A DNA stretch of 64,000 bases from Paracoccus endophyticus (lineage in GTDB: Bacteria > Pseudomonadota > Alphaproteobacteria > Rhodobacterales > Rhodobacteraceae), in the NCBI RefSeq assembly GCF_003286075.1, contig NZ_QLUV01000005.1, positions 124,001 to 188,000 of the forward strand, read 5' to 3'. This document shows positions 9,127 through 17,939 of this stretch, in pieces (position 1 is the stretch's first letter; every line of letters begins with the position of its first letter). A model generated the notes under the pieces. The model was given only the letters and a program-made list of their open reading frames with translations, was not told the origin of the DNA and ran no database searches. Both the position numbers and the translations under genes were made by a program.

Positions 9127-10764
9127 GTGCAACATATTCTCATGACCCTCGTTGCGGGGGTGATCGCCGTGCTGGGGGCGCTTGCGCCACCATCGGCCAC
9201 CGCCGCGCCATTCGCCGCCTTCGTGATGGATGCGCGAACCGGCAAGGAAATCTATTCCCAGAACGCCGACGCGCGGCTGCATCCGGCGTCGCTGACCAAG
9301 ATGATGACGCTGTACATGGCGTTCACGGCGGTCGAGCGCGGGCAGGTGCGGCTGGATTCGCGCTTTACCGTGTCGTCGCACGCGGCCTCGCAGCCACCCT
9401 CGCGCCTCGGCCTGCGGCCGGGGCAGAAGATCGAGCTGCGCTATCTGATCCGCGCCGCCGCGGTCAAGTCGGCCAACGACGCGGCGACCGTGATCGGCGA
9501 GGGGCTGGCCGGGTCCGAATCGCAGTTCGGCGCGCAGATGACCGCCATGGCGCGCGCCCTGGGGATGCGCAACAGCGCCTTCCGCAACGCCAACGGCCTG
9601 ACCGCGTCGGGGCATTATTCCTCGGCCCGCGACATGACGATCCTGGGCCGGCGGCTGTTTTATGATTTCCCGCAGTACTACTCGATCTTCTCGCGCCGTT
9701 CGGCCGATGCCGGGATCGCGACCGTGTCCAGCACGAACAAGCGCTTTCTGGACAGCTACAAGGGCGCGGACGGCATCAAGACCGGCTATACGCGGGCGGC
9801 GGGGTTCAACCTGACCGCCTCGGCGCAGCGCGGCCCCAAGCGGATCATCGCGACCGTTCTGGGGGGGCAGTCCACCGCGCAGCGCAACGCGGTCATGGCG
9901 CAACTGCTGGACGCCGGGTTCGGAAGCGCGCCGACACGGGTGCGGGAAATAAGGCCCGAGGCGCCGGCCTACCTGGTCGAGAAGAAGCGCTCGGTCAAGG
10001 TCGCCCGGGCCGACGCGCCCCCTGTGGCGCCTGTCAAGCTGAAGACCGTGGCGGTCCGCAAGGCAACGCCCGGATCGGCCGTGCCGGCCCTGCCCCCGGT
10101 CCCGCGCGGCGATCGCCTGGCCGCCGCGGTGGCCGAGGCGCAGGCCGCGCCGCAACCCGTCCCCGAAGCTGCGGCCGCTCGGGACAAGCCTGCCCCGCGG
10201 ATGACCGCCAGCGCCCGCCCGGCCCCCCGGCCGGGACGCACCAGCGCGCGCACGCAGCAGGCGGTGGCCGTCGCCGTGGCGGCCGCCCCGCCCGTCGCCG
10301 CCGAGCGTCCGAGCCGCGCCCCGCGGGGCAACGCGCCCCAGGTCGCGTCCAGGACGCCCGGATCGACGATCCCCACCACGGCCGAAGTCAGGACCCGCTC
10401 GACCCGGCTGGCCGAATCCGCCGCGCCGCGTCCCAAGTCGGACACGGTGATCCTGGCCGCGATGGACGAAGAGGGCGACCGGTCCGAGCCGGAGGCGACC
10501 GAGATCGTCTCGCGCCCCTCGACCAGGGGCAGCCGCCATTACGGCGTGTCGCTGGGCCACTACCCCTCCAAGCATGAGGCCGAGCAACTGCTGCTGCGCA
10601 CCGCCCTGCAAGAGGCGTCCGTCCTGGACGACGCGCGGCGCAACGTGGGCAACACCAAGCGCGGCTTCGAGGCCCGGTTCACCGGGATGACACAGGCGTC
10701 GGCCCACCTGGTCTGCGGCAAGCTTGCGTCGAACGCGCAGGCCTGCACGGTGACGGGACCCTGA
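9127..10764 (+). CDS. D-alanyl-D-alanine carboxypeptidase with SPOR domain
   Basis: A periplasmic DacA/PBP5-type enzyme that trims the terminal D-Ala from peptidoglycan stem peptides. It has 545 residues: a signal peptide 1-27, the S11 peptidase domain with SLTK (active Ser55), SAN (115-117) and KTG (218-220), then a long disordered Ala/Pro/Arg linker (about 300-465), and a C-terminal SPOR domain (about 475-543) that binds denuded septal glycan. The SPOR tail replaces the membrane-anchoring helix of PBP5 and suggests action at the division site. The start is GTG 9127; nearby ATGs at 9089 and 9092 are out of frame. A terminator follows. Confidence 0.93.
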   Translation: MQHILMTLVAGVIAVLGALAPPSATAAPFAAFVMDARTGKEIYSQNADARLHPASLTKMMTLYMAFTAVERGQVRLDSRFTVSSHAASQPPSRLGLRPGQKIELRYLIRAAAVKSANDAATVIGEGLAGSESQFGAQMTAMARALGMRNSAFRNANGLTASGHYSSARDMTILGRRLFYDFPQYYSIFSRRSADAGIATVSSTNKRFLDSYKGADGIKTGYTRAAGFNLTASAQRGPKRIIATVLGGQSTAQRNAVMAQLLDAGFGSAPTRVREIRPEAPAYLVEKKRSVKVARADAPPVAPVKLKTVAVRKATPGSAVPALPPVPRGDRLAAAVAEAQAAPQPVPEAAAARDKPAPRMTASARPAPRPGRTSARTQQAVAVAVAAAPPVAAERPSRAPRGNAPQVASRTPGSTIPTTAEVRTRSTRLAESAAPRPKSDTVILAAMDEEGDRSEPEATEIVSRPSTRGSRHYGVSLGHYPSKHEAEQLLLRTALQEASVLDDARRNVGNTKRGFEARFTGMTQASAHLVCGKLASNAQACTVTGP

Positions 10765-10787
10765 CGTCGGGCGCCGCGCACAACCAG

Positions 10788-10818
10788 GGCGCTGTCCTCG
10801 CGGGCAGCGCCTTTTTTT
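10788..10818 (+). terminator. Rho-independent terminator of the carboxypeptidase gene
   Basis: Stem GGCGCTG (10788-10794) pairs with CAGCGCC (10805-10811) around a 10-base loop and is followed at once by seven T (10812-10818). It lies 24 bases after the stop. Confidence 0.88.
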
Positions 10819-11198
10819 CTTGCTGAGTGCGCCGAGGGGGGGGCGCGTTCAGGATAGCCAAGCCCACCCGAGCAGATGCGACCGGATCAGGCAGAGGCCG
10901 GGGACAAGCACGGCGCCGGCCGTCAGACTGGAAAGGGCGCGTGCAGCAAGGCCGGGTTCAGCACACCAGCCCTGGGCACTGTCCGCCCGGCCCCATCGGA
11001 TGCCGCCCAGATGCCAACGCCGCGCGGCTGGCCCTCAGGAGCCGAAGCCGCCTGGCGGTCAGCGCTGATGGCCGAGCCGGGTGATTCTGACCGCCTCGCC
11101 CGGCCTCAGCGCGCAAGCCCACGGGATCGCGGCCGCCTTCACGCCCGCAGCTGGGATCGTCGCGGCTGAGCGACAGCCGGCGCCGCAGGCCGCAGGCG
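10819..11198. other. 380-base stretch without a supported gene
   Basis: The region separates the carboxypeptidase terminator from the end of ccoS. Several short frames are open, but none has a ribosome-binding site or a recognisable product. A minus-strand frame (about 11160-11060) has a somewhat protein-like tail, but I cannot tie it to a family. It may hold the terminator of the ccoGHIS transcript, though I see no stem followed by T. Confidence 0.5.
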
Positions 11199-11384
11199 CT
11201 ACTGCGGCCCGTCCGACCCGGGCTTGCCCGGGCGCGGGCGGTCGTCCCATTCGGTGCTGAGGATGCGTTCGGCGTCGCCCTTGGGGTCTTCGTACTGGCG
11301 GTTGCGCAGCGCCCACAGAAAAGCCAGCAGACCCAGCCCGCCCAGACCCAGCGACACGGGGATCAGGAAGACCAGAACCTCCAT
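11199..11384 (-). CDS. ccoS: cbb3 oxidase maturation protein CcoS
   Basis: A small membrane protein needed to insert heme or copper cofactors into CcoN. It has 61 residues: one transmembrane helix at about 5-26 and then the family motif ALRNRQYEDPKGDAERIL. The C-terminal tail is charged. It is the last gene of ccoG-ccoH-ccoI-ccoS; its ATG (11384-11382) shares its first base with the last base of the ccoI stop codon. Confidence 0.93.
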   Translation of the reverse strand: MEVLVFLIPVSLGLGGLGLLAFLWALRNRQYEDPKGDAERILSTEWDDRPRPGKPGSDGPQ

Positions 11385-13582
11385 CACCGCACCCGCAGGG
11401 CATTCAGGGTCACGCTGACCGAGCTGAGCGACATCGCCAGCGCCGCCATCAGCGGTGTGGCCAGCCCCGCGACCGCGAAGGGCACGGCGACGATGTTGTA
11501 AAGGATCGACAGGGCAAAGTTCTCGCGGATGCGCCGGGCGGCGCTGCGCGCCACCCCGACGGCTTCGGCCACGGGGGCCAGGTCCACGCCCATCAGCACC
11601 ATGTCCGAGGCGACCCGCGCCGCATCCAGCGCGCTTGCCGGCGAGATCGAGGCATGGGCCCCTGCCAGCGCCGCGGTGTCGTTCAACCCGTCGCCGACCA
11701 TCAGCACGCGCGCGCCCTGCCCGGCCAGATCCGCCACGGCCGCGGCCTTGTCCTGCGGCGTCGCCTGGGCGCGCCATTCGGCGATGCCCAGCCGCCGGGC
11801 GATGTCGGCGACCGCGGCCGGGCCGTCGCCCGACAGCAGCATCACGCGCAGGCCCCGCGCCTTCAGCCCGGCGACGCAGGCGGCCGCGCCCGGCCGCAGG
11901 CGGTCGGTGAAATCGACCCGCAGCGCCGCGCCGTCCAGCCCCAGCCAGGTCGCCCCGCCCGGCGCTGCGGCCACGTCATCCGCCGCCGCCCCCGTCCAGT
12001 CCCCGCGGCCCAGACGCACGGGCCGGCCCTGCCAAGTGCCCTCGACCCCAAAGCCGGGAACCTCGCGCAGGTCCGAGACATCGGCCGGCGCGGTTCCGTC
12101 CAGGGCCGCGGCCAGGGCGCGCGACAGCGGATGGCCCGACGCGCGGGCCAGCGTCAGGGCCACCGCGCGCGCCCGGGCGTCCAGCCCGTCCAGCGTCACC
12201 ACCTGGGGCGTGCCCATGGTCAGGGTGCCGGTCTTGTCGAACACCACCGTATCGCAATCGGCCAGCCGTTCTAGCGCGGTGCCGTCCTTGATCAGCAGGC
12301 CGCGGCGGAACAGCCGGCCCGAGGCCGCCGTCACCACGGCCGGAACCGCCAGCCCCAGGGCGCAGGGGCAGGTGATGATCAGGACCGCCGCCGCCACATT
12401 CAGCGCCAGCCGCGCATCGCCGGTCGTCAGCAGCCACCCGGCCAGGCTGGCCAGCGCCAGCAGGTGCACCACCGGCGCATAGGCCCGGCTGGCCCGGTCG
12501 GCCACCGAGGTATAGCGGCCGCGCGCCGATTCTGCCGCCGCCACCAGCGCCGTCAGCCGCGCCAGCGCGCTGTCGCGCCCCGCCGCCGTGACCCGCAACG
12601 TCAGCGGGCCGGTCAGGTTGACCTCGCCCGCCGACAGCATCTCGCCCGGCCCGACCGCCACCGGCACCGATTCCCCGGTCAGCAGCGAACGGTCGATGTC
12701 CGAACTGCCGGTTTCGATCACGCCATCGGCGGGGACCCGCGCGCCGGGGCGGATCAGGATCAGGTCGGCCGGCGCCAGATCGACCACCGCGACCGGCGTT
12801 TCCACCCCGTCCACCAGGGCGATGGCGCGGGGCACCTCCAGCGCCGTCAGCTCCTCGGCAGCCGAGCGGGCGACGGCGCGGGTGCGGTAATCCAGATAGC
12901 GCCCGACAAGCAGGAAAAAGCACAGCATCACCACGCCGTCGAAATAGGCGTGGGGGCCGCTGTGGACCGTCTCGAACACCGAGATCGCGCTGGTCAGGAT
13001 CAGGGCCAGCGAGATCGGCACGTCCATGCCCAGCCGGCGCGCCCGCAACGCCCGCCAGGCGCTGGCAAAGAACGGCTGTCCCGCAAAGGCGACGGTGGGC
13101 AGCGCAATGGCCCCGGAAATCCAGTGGAACATATCCCGCGTGGCCGCGTCGGCGCCCGACCAGACGGCCACCGACAGGATCATGATGTTCATCATGGCGA
13201 ACCCGCTGACCCCGATCCGCATCAGGATGTCACGGCCCTGCCGGTCGGCCGTGGTGGCGGTCAGGGCCGCCGGGTCCAGTTCATGCGCGGGATAGCCGAT
13301 GCGGTCCAGCAGCGGGATCAGGTCGTCGGCGGACAGACCCGGCGCCTCGATCGCGACGCGGCGCAGCGACAGGTTGACCCGCGCCGCGCGCACGCCCGGA
13401 TGGGCGATCAGCGCCCGTTCGACATCCGTGATGCAGGCGGCGCAATGCGCGGTCGGCAGCGACAGGATCACGTCCCCGCGGTCGGCCCCCGCGCGCCCCG
13501 CGATGCGTTCCGCCAGAGGGGCCGCGTCGCAGGCCGGGCAGGCGCTGAAGCGGGTGTCGAAATCTGCGCCGATGTCCGCCAT
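11384..13582 (-). CDS. ccoI: Copper-transporting P1B-type ATPase CcoI
   Basis: Exports Cu(I) for assembly of the cbb3 oxidase copper B site. It has 732 residues: an N-terminal CPAC pair (15-18), a heavy-metal domain with AHCAAC, eight predicted membrane helices, the actuator loop TGES, the ion-path motif CPC in ITCPCALG, the phosphorylation motif DKTGTLT, and the hinge motif GDGLNDTAAL. ATG 13582 overlaps the ccoH stop by ATGA and gives the usual N-terminus; an upstream in-frame start at 13669 lies inside ccoH. The FixI/CcoI subfamily is assigned from the cco neighbourhood and the sequence. Confidence 0.96.
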   Translation of the reverse strand: MADIGADFDTRFSACPACDAAPLAERIAGRAGADRGDVILSLPTAHCAACITDVERALIAHPGVRAARVNLSLRRVAIEAPGLSADDLIPLLDRIGYPAHELDPAALTATTADRQGRDILMRIGVSGFAMMNIMILSVAVWSGADAATRDMFHWISGAIALPTVAFAGQPFFASAWRALRARRLGMDVPISLALILTSAISVFETVHSGPHAYFDGVVMLCFFLLVGRYLDYRTRAVARSAAEELTALEVPRAIALVDGVETPVAVVDLAPADLILIRPGARVPADGVIETGSSDIDRSLLTGESVPVAVGPGEMLSAGEVNLTGPLTLRVTAAGRDSALARLTALVAAAESARGRYTSVADRASRAYAPVVHLLALASLAGWLLTTGDARLALNVAAAVLIITCPCALGLAVPAVVTAASGRLFRRGLLIKDGTALERLADCDTVVFDKTGTLTMGTPQVVTLDGLDARARAVALTLARASGHPLSRALAAALDGTAPADVSDLREVPGFGVEGTWQGRPVRLGRGDWTGAAADDVAAAPGGATWLGLDGAALRVDFTDRLRPGAAACVAGLKARGLRVMLLSGDGPAAVADIARRLGIAEWRAQATPQDKAAAVADLAGQGARVLMVGDGLNDTAALAGAHASISPASALDAARVASDMVLMGVDLAPVAEAVGVARSAARRIRENFALSILYNIVAVPFAVAGLATPLMAALAMSLSSVSVTLNALRVR

Positions 13583-14046
13583 CACTTCACCCTGTCGCCT
13601 GCGTAATGGTCGATGCGCTGGCGAAACGTGGTGCCATCGCGTGCGGTCGCGGTCAGGCGGATGTTCCACTGTCCCGGCGCCAGCGTCAGGGGCGCACGGA
13701 ACAGCCCGTCGTGATAGGTGAAGGTGGGCCTCACATCCTCGCGCCCGTGGGTCGGCCGGCCCACGGTGACGGCCAGCGTGGAAAGCGGGGCCGGGTTTCC
13801 GGCCCGGTCGCGGATCATCAGCGTCAGGTCCCGCCCGTCATACGCGGGGGTCACGGTCCAGCCCAGCGCCGCCTGGGCCGTGCGCTCGCGGTCGAAGACC
13901 TGCGAGGCGACGTAGCTGTTGCTGACCTCGACCCCGGGAAAGGTGCCGACCGCCTTGACGGCCAGCAGCAGGTTGACCCCGATCACCACCCCGAAGGCCG
14001 CCAGCGTGATCGCCAGCACGTGCCGGCCGGTCAGTTCGCGCGCCAT
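13582..14046 (-). CDS. ccoH: cbb3 oxidase assembly protein CcoH (FixH family)
   Basis: Stabilises the cbb3 complex during assembly. It has 154 residues with one N-terminal membrane helix (about 9-30) and a periplasmic immunoglobulin-like domain, including the typical GWTVTPAYDGRDLTL strand. I chose ATG 14046, one base after the ccoG stop and preceded by AAAGGG; ATG 14064 is possible and would add six residues overlapping ccoG. It sits second in ccoG-ccoH-ccoI-ccoS. Confidence 0.93.
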   Translation of the reverse strand: MARELTGRHVLAITLAAFGVVIGVNLLLAVKAVGTFPGVEVSNSYVASQVFDRERTAQAALGWTVTPAYDGRDLTLMIRDRAGNPAPLSTLAVTVGRPTHGREDVRPTFTYHDGLFRAPLTLAPGQWNIRLTATARDGTTFRQRIDHYAGDRVK

Positions 14047-14047
14047 C

Positions 14048-15508
14048 CTAGCGGCCCTTTCCATGGAACACCGTCTCGACGGACGCCCGGCGACCATCGC
14101 TCGCATCCTCGATCCAGATGGTCAACGGCGTCTGCGCCCCCAGGGCCAGCGGCGAGTCCGGCTCGGCGGTCAGATAGACCCGCTGCTGATAGGTCTCGTC
14201 GGCATCGACCGCGACCACAGGAGCACCCCCTTCCAGGGCGATCGCCAGCGCCGGCGGCGCGCCGCCCTCGGCGTCGGCCACGCCCACGGTGAACTGCTTG
14301 TCCTCGCCCTGCTTGTTGCGCAGCCGCAGCTCATAGGTGTTGCGGATCGCGCCATCCGCCATCGTCACGAACTGAGGGTTGCGGATGGGCGAGACGTTCA
14401 GATCATAGGGCGAGCGCATGAACAGCGCCACGACCAGCGCGACCCCGATCGCCGACCACAGGGTAAAGTACATCAGCGTGCGCGGGCGCAGGACGTGCTT
14501 CATCAGCGGCTTGGGCGCAGAGCCCGTGCGTTCGGCCGCCTCGTCTTTCAGCGCCATGTAGTCGATCAGCCCGCGCGGCTTGCCGATCTTGTCCATCACC
14601 TCGTCGCAGGCGTCGATGCACAGCGCGCAGGTGATGCATTCAAGCTGCTGCCCTTCGCGGATGTCGATGCCCATCGGGCAGACGTTCACGCAGGCCAGGC
14701 AGTCGATGCAATCGCCCTTGGGTCCGGGCGGCACGTCCGATTTCGTCGCCTCGCCCTTGTGGATCTTGCCGCGCGGCTCGCCCCGCCACTCGCGATAGGC
14801 GACGGTCAGCGTGTCCTCGTCCATCATCGCGGCCTGGATGCGCGGCCAGGGGCAGGCATAGATGCAGATCTGCTCGCGCGCGAAGCCGCCGAAGAAGAAG
14901 GTCGTTCCCGTCATGATGGCGATCGTGATGTAGGCGACGGGATGGGCGTCGCCCCGGACCAGGTCCATGAACAGCGTCGGCGCGTCCGCGAAATAGAACA
15001 CCCACGCACCGCCGGTCAGCAGCGCGATCAGCAGCCAGGCCGCCCATTTCTCGGCCCGCAGCCGGACCTTTCGCGCGTCCCAGGGGGCGTCGTAAAGACG
15101 CACGCGCGCGTTGCGGTCGCCCTCGATCCACCGTTCGACCAGGATGAACAGGTCGGTCCAGACGGTCTGCGGGCAGGCATAGCCGCACCAGACCCGTCCC
15201 AGCGCCGAGGTGAACAGGAACAGCCCCAGCCCCGCCATGACCAGAAGGCCCGCGACGAAATAGAACTCGTGCGGCCAGATCTCGATCCAGAAGAAGAAGA
15301 AGCGCCGGTTGGCCAGATCGACCAGCACGGCCTGGTCGGGCATTCCAGGGCCACGGTCCCAGCGGATCCAGGGCGTGATGTAGTAGATGCCCAGGGTGAC
15401 CGCCATGATCACCCATTTCAAACTGCGGAACGTGCCGCGGACCCGACGGGGAAAGATCGGCTCACGCGCCGCGTAAAGACGCGTCGGCTCCGGCTCGGTC
15501 GTGGACAT
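14048..15508 (-). CDS. ccoG: Cu(II) reductase / iron-sulfur protein CcoG (RdxA family)
   Basis: A membrane-bound polyferredoxin; the Rhodobacter homologue reduces Cu(II) to Cu(I) for oxidase assembly. It has 486 residues, the normal size. About five membrane helices (35-225) include the paired-Cys segments GYACPQTVW and IYACPWPRIQ. Two 4Fe-4S motifs follow: CIDCLACVNVCP and CITCALCIDAC. The C-terminal domain is periplasmic and immunoglobulin-like. It is the first gene of ccoGHIS and has its own FNR box 55-68 bases upstream, so this unit can be expressed apart from ccoNOQP. Confidence 0.96.
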   Translation of the reverse strand: MSTTEPEPTRLYAAREPIFPRRVRGTFRSLKWVIMAVTLGIYYITPWIRWDRGPGMPDQAVLVDLANRRFFFFWIEIWPHEFYFVAGLLVMAGLGLFLFTSALGRVWCGYACPQTVWTDLFILVERWIEGDRNARVRLYDAPWDARKVRLRAEKWAAWLLIALLTGGAWVFYFADAPTLFMDLVRGDAHPVAYITIAIMTGTTFFFGGFAREQICIYACPWPRIQAAMMDEDTLTVAYREWRGEPRGKIHKGEATKSDVPPGPKGDCIDCLACVNVCPMGIDIREGQQLECITCALCIDACDEVMDKIGKPRGLIDYMALKDEAAERTGSAPKPLMKHVLRPRTLMYFTLWSAIGVALVVALFMRSPYDLNVSPIRNPQFVTMADGAIRNTYELRLRNKQGEDKQFTVGVADAEGGAPPALAIALEGGAPVVAVDADETYQQRVYLTAEPDSPLALGAQTPLTIWIEDASDGRRASVETVFHGKGR

Positions 15509-15562
15509 GAATCGGTCTCCTGTGGCGCGGTCTCGCGCTAGCCTAGCACGGGGCGGGCATCG

Positions 15563-15576
15563 TTGACCTGCATCAA
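15563..15576 (-). promoter_or_regulatory. FNR box upstream of ccoG
   Basis: TTGAC-CTGC-ATCAA on the plus strand differs from the FNR consensus TTGAT-N4-ATCAA at one base. Its centre is 61 bases before the ccoG ATG. A -10-like TAGGCT lies at 15545-15540 on the minus strand, which puts the box at about -40 from the expected start, the activating class II position. Confidence 0.8.
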
Positions 15577-15848
15577 CCCTGCAGTGCGCGCCCGGCCCGG
15601 CGAACCCCGATCATATAGGAAGGGGTGGATGTGATCGGCATGGTCACGTTGTCGCACCCCGTAGGGTGCGGCAAGGCCGCCGGCGCGGCCACAAGGACCA
15701 CGGCACGGCTGGCGCGCCCATTCGGGCGGTGTTTGCGTCCCCATCCCGCAAGGGTCAGGACCGATGCGCCGCCCGCGCCCGACGCCTGCTGACCAGGCAA
15801 GCGCCGGACCCGCACTTGCGGACCCGGCAAGCGTCGGTCGGGGCGCCC
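15577..15848. other. Gap between ccoP and the ccoG promoter, with a hairpin
   Basis: 272 bases between the ccoP stop and the FNR box of ccoG. At 15653-15670 there is a perfect 7-base-pair hairpin (CGCACCC / GGGTGCG, 4-base loop) without a T run. It may end or attenuate the ccoNOQP transcript or protect its 3' end. Short open frames here resemble no family I know. Confidence 0.45.
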
Positions 15849-16985
15849 TTATTCGCCGCCGCCCAGGCCGTGCACATAGGTGGCCACAGCACGGATGTCG
15901 GCCTCGCTCAGCCGCTCCGACCAGGCCGGCATCACCCCGAACGGGCCGTCGTGGATGATGCGCTGGATGACCGCCGCATCGGCCTGGCCGTCGCGGTTGT
16001 ACAGCCAGACGGCGTCGGTCAGGTTCGGGGCGCCCTGCGCCCGGTCGCCGGTCCCGTCCTCCATGTGGCAGGCCGTGCATTGCTCGGCAAAGATCGTCTG
16101 ACCTGCCTGCGCCGCCGCCGCGTCATGCGGCTGGTCCGACAGCGACAGGACATACTGCGTGACCTGTGCGATCTGCGTGTCGTCCAGCAGCCCGTCCAGC
16201 CCGAACTTCGGCATCTCGGAATAGCGGGTGTCGGGGTCGTCCGGGCTGCGGATTCCGTGCAGCAGGGTCAGGTGGATGTCCTCGATCGTGCCGCCCCACA
16301 GCCAGTCGTTGTCCAGCAGGTTGGGATAGCCGGGGTTCCCGGCCGCGCCCGACCCGTGGCACTGGGCGCAATAGGTGCGGAACACCGATGCACCCGCGTT
16401 GCCGGCATAGTTCATCAGCTCGGGGTCGTCGCGGATCGCCGCAAGCTCGACCGAGGTCAGCCGCGCCTGGATCGGCGCGTTCGCCTCGTCGAAGCGCTGG
16501 ATTTCGGCAGCCACCTCGTTGCGGGTGGTGCGACCCAGAAGCCCCTCGGTCGCCCTGTTCACAAGGGGAATGGCCGGGTAGGCCACGACATAGCCCAGCG
16601 CCCAAATGATCGTGGCATAGAACGTCCACAGCCACCAGCGCGGCAGGGGGTTGTCGTATTCCTCGATCCCGTCCCAGCTGTGGCCGGTCGAGCCGACCTC
16701 GGCCTGCTGCTTGCCGGGGCGGCGGCGCGCGGTCTTGGTCGCGCGGTGCCCCGGACGCGCGGGCATCAGCGCCCCCGGCACGTTCTGAACGATCTGCTCG
16801 GCATTCTCGGCGTCGGCCGCGCGGCGCCCGACCGAGATGCGGTTCTCGGGGTTGGCCGGGGTGGTGTGCGGGTCGGTCGCGCTGACCGCCATGTTGTCGG
16901 CGACCTCGGCCTCGCGCGGGGTGGGCTCGCGCGGGGGCTGCCCGGGCGTGTTCGGGCCTGTGTCGTCAGAGGTGGGATCGGCCAT
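15849..16985 (-). CDS. ccoP: cbb3 oxidase diheme cytochrome c subunit CcoP, N-terminally extended
   Basis: Takes electrons from cytochrome c or bc1 and passes them to CcoO and CcoN. It has 378 residues, against about 290-300 in most relatives. One membrane helix lies at about 117-136, followed by two periplasmic heme c sites, CAQCH (206-210) and CTACH (303-307), with Met ligands in EMPKFG and GVMPAWSE. The familiar CcoP start ([18 protein letters not shown]) appears only at residue 101. The first 100 residues are polar, rich in Pro, Ala, Asp and Arg, and would lie in the cytoplasm. The long form is supported by AAGGAGGTCA just before the ATG, which shares one base with the ccoQ stop. Confidence 0.95.
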   Translation of the reverse strand: MADPTSDDTGPNTPGQPPREPTPREAEVADNMAVSATDPHTTPANPENRISVGRRAADAENAEQIVQNVPGALMPARPGHRATKTARRRPGKQQAEVGSTGHSWDGIEEYDNPLPRWWLWTFYATIIWALGYVVAYPAIPLVNRATEGLLGRTTRNEVAAEIQRFDEANAPIQARLTSVELAAIRDDPELMNYAGNAGASVFRTYCAQCHGSGAAGNPGYPNLLDNDWLWGGTIEDIHLTLLHGIRSPDDPDTRYSEMPKFGLDGLLDDTQIAQVTQYVLSLSDQPHDAAAAQAGQTIFAEQCTACHMEDGTGDRAQGAPNLTDAVWLYNRDGQADAAVIQRIIHDGPFGVMPAWSERLSEADIRAVATYVHGLGGGE

Positions 16986-17188
16986 CACTTGACCTCCTTT
17001 TCGCCCGGATCGGCATCGTCGCCGGCTGCGGGTTTCGTCTCGTTGCGAAAGATGCTTTCGGCGGCGTCCCGGTGCACCCGGCGCGAGCCGGGGCGGAAGA
17101 CGAACAGCACGACGCCCAGGAACACCAGCACCAGCACCAGCAGCACCCAGCTGTCGGCCAGCTGGCGCAGGAAGGAGTAACGGTCCAT
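16985..17188 (-). CDS. ccoQ: cbb3 oxidase small subunit CcoQ
   Basis: A small membrane subunit that stabilises the cbb3 complex. It has 67 residues with one helix (about 13-31) followed by a short RPGSRR stretch and a charged cytoplasmic tail. It lies between ccoO (10-base gap) and ccoP (one-base overlap), the usual place. Confidence 0.93.
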   Translation of the reverse strand: MDRYSFLRQLADSWVLLVLVLVFLGVVLFVFRPGSRRVHRDAAESIFRNETKPAAGDDADPGEKEVK

Positions 17189-17198
17189 CCCACCCCCC

Positions 17199-17924
17199 TC
17201 AGCGCGTCGGATCGGGCTGGAAGGTCGTGAAATCGACCATCGTGCCCAGGACCTGCAGATAGGCGATCAGCGCGTCCATCTCGGACACCCCCGCCTGCCG
17301 GTCATAGTTGCGCTGCTGCGCGCCCGGATAACGGGCCTGCATCGCCTCGGCGTCCGCATCGGGGTCGGCCTGGGCCATGAAGTCGGCCCGCGCCTCGACG
17401 ATCATCTCGTCGCTGTAGGGCACGCCGACCATGCGGTCCGCCTCCAGTCGGTCGGCGATGTGGGCCGGCTCGATCATCCGGTCCCGAAGGAAGCCATAGG
17501 CCGGCATGATCGATTCAGGCACCACCGCGCGCGGGTCGTTCAGGTGGTCGATGTGCCATTCGTCGGAATAGCGCCCGCCCACCCGCGCAAGGTCGGGTCC
17601 GGTCCGCTTGGAGCCCCACTGGAACGGATGGTCGTACATCGATTCCGCGGCAAGGCTGTAGTGGCCATAGCGTTCGACCTCGTCCCGCATGGGACGGATC
17701 ATCTGGCTGTGGCAGACATAGCAGCCCTCGCGGACATAGACGTCGCGGCCGGTCAGCTCCAGCGGGGTGTAGGGGCGAACCCCCTCCACCTCCTCGATGG
17801 TGTTTTCCAGATAGAACAGCGGCGTGATCTGGACGATGCCGCCGATCGTGACGACAAGGAACGAAAAGATCAGCAGCAGCGTCGCGTTCTTTTCAAGGAT
17901 CTTGTGGTGGTCGAGAATGCCCAT
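17199..17924 (-). CDS. ccoO: cbb3 oxidase monoheme cytochrome c subunit CcoO
   Basis: Membrane-anchored cytochrome c that relays electrons from CcoP to CcoN. It has 241 residues. The N-terminal helix is at about 14-36, and the heme c site CYVCH is at residues 68-72 within the family motif [19 protein letters not shown]. Other conserved segments are [16 protein letters not shown] and [11 protein letters not shown] with the Met ligand. It follows ccoN after 15 bases. Confidence 0.97.
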   Translation of the reverse strand: MGILDHHKILEKNATLLLIFSFLVVTIGGIVQITPLFYLENTIEEVEGVRPYTPLELTGRDVYVREGCYVCHSQMIRPMRDEVERYGHYSLAAESMYDHPFQWGSKRTGPDLARVGGRYSDEWHIDHLNDPRAVVPESIMPAYGFLRDRMIEPAHIADRLEADRMVGVPYSDEMIVEARADFMAQADPDADAEAMQARYPGAQQRNYDRQAGVSEMDALIAYLQVLGTMVDFTTFQPDPTR

Positions 17925-17939
17925 GTCGGATCCCTTTCC

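Noticed and set aside
11059..11403. Minus-strand 114-codon frame overlapping ccoS
   Set aside because: It covers ccoS in another frame; only its last 35 residues, in the gap, look protein-like and they match nothing I know.
15573..15830. 85-codon minus-strand frame between ccoP and ccoG
   Set aside because: No ribosome-binding site, no family match, and it runs across the ccoG FNR box.
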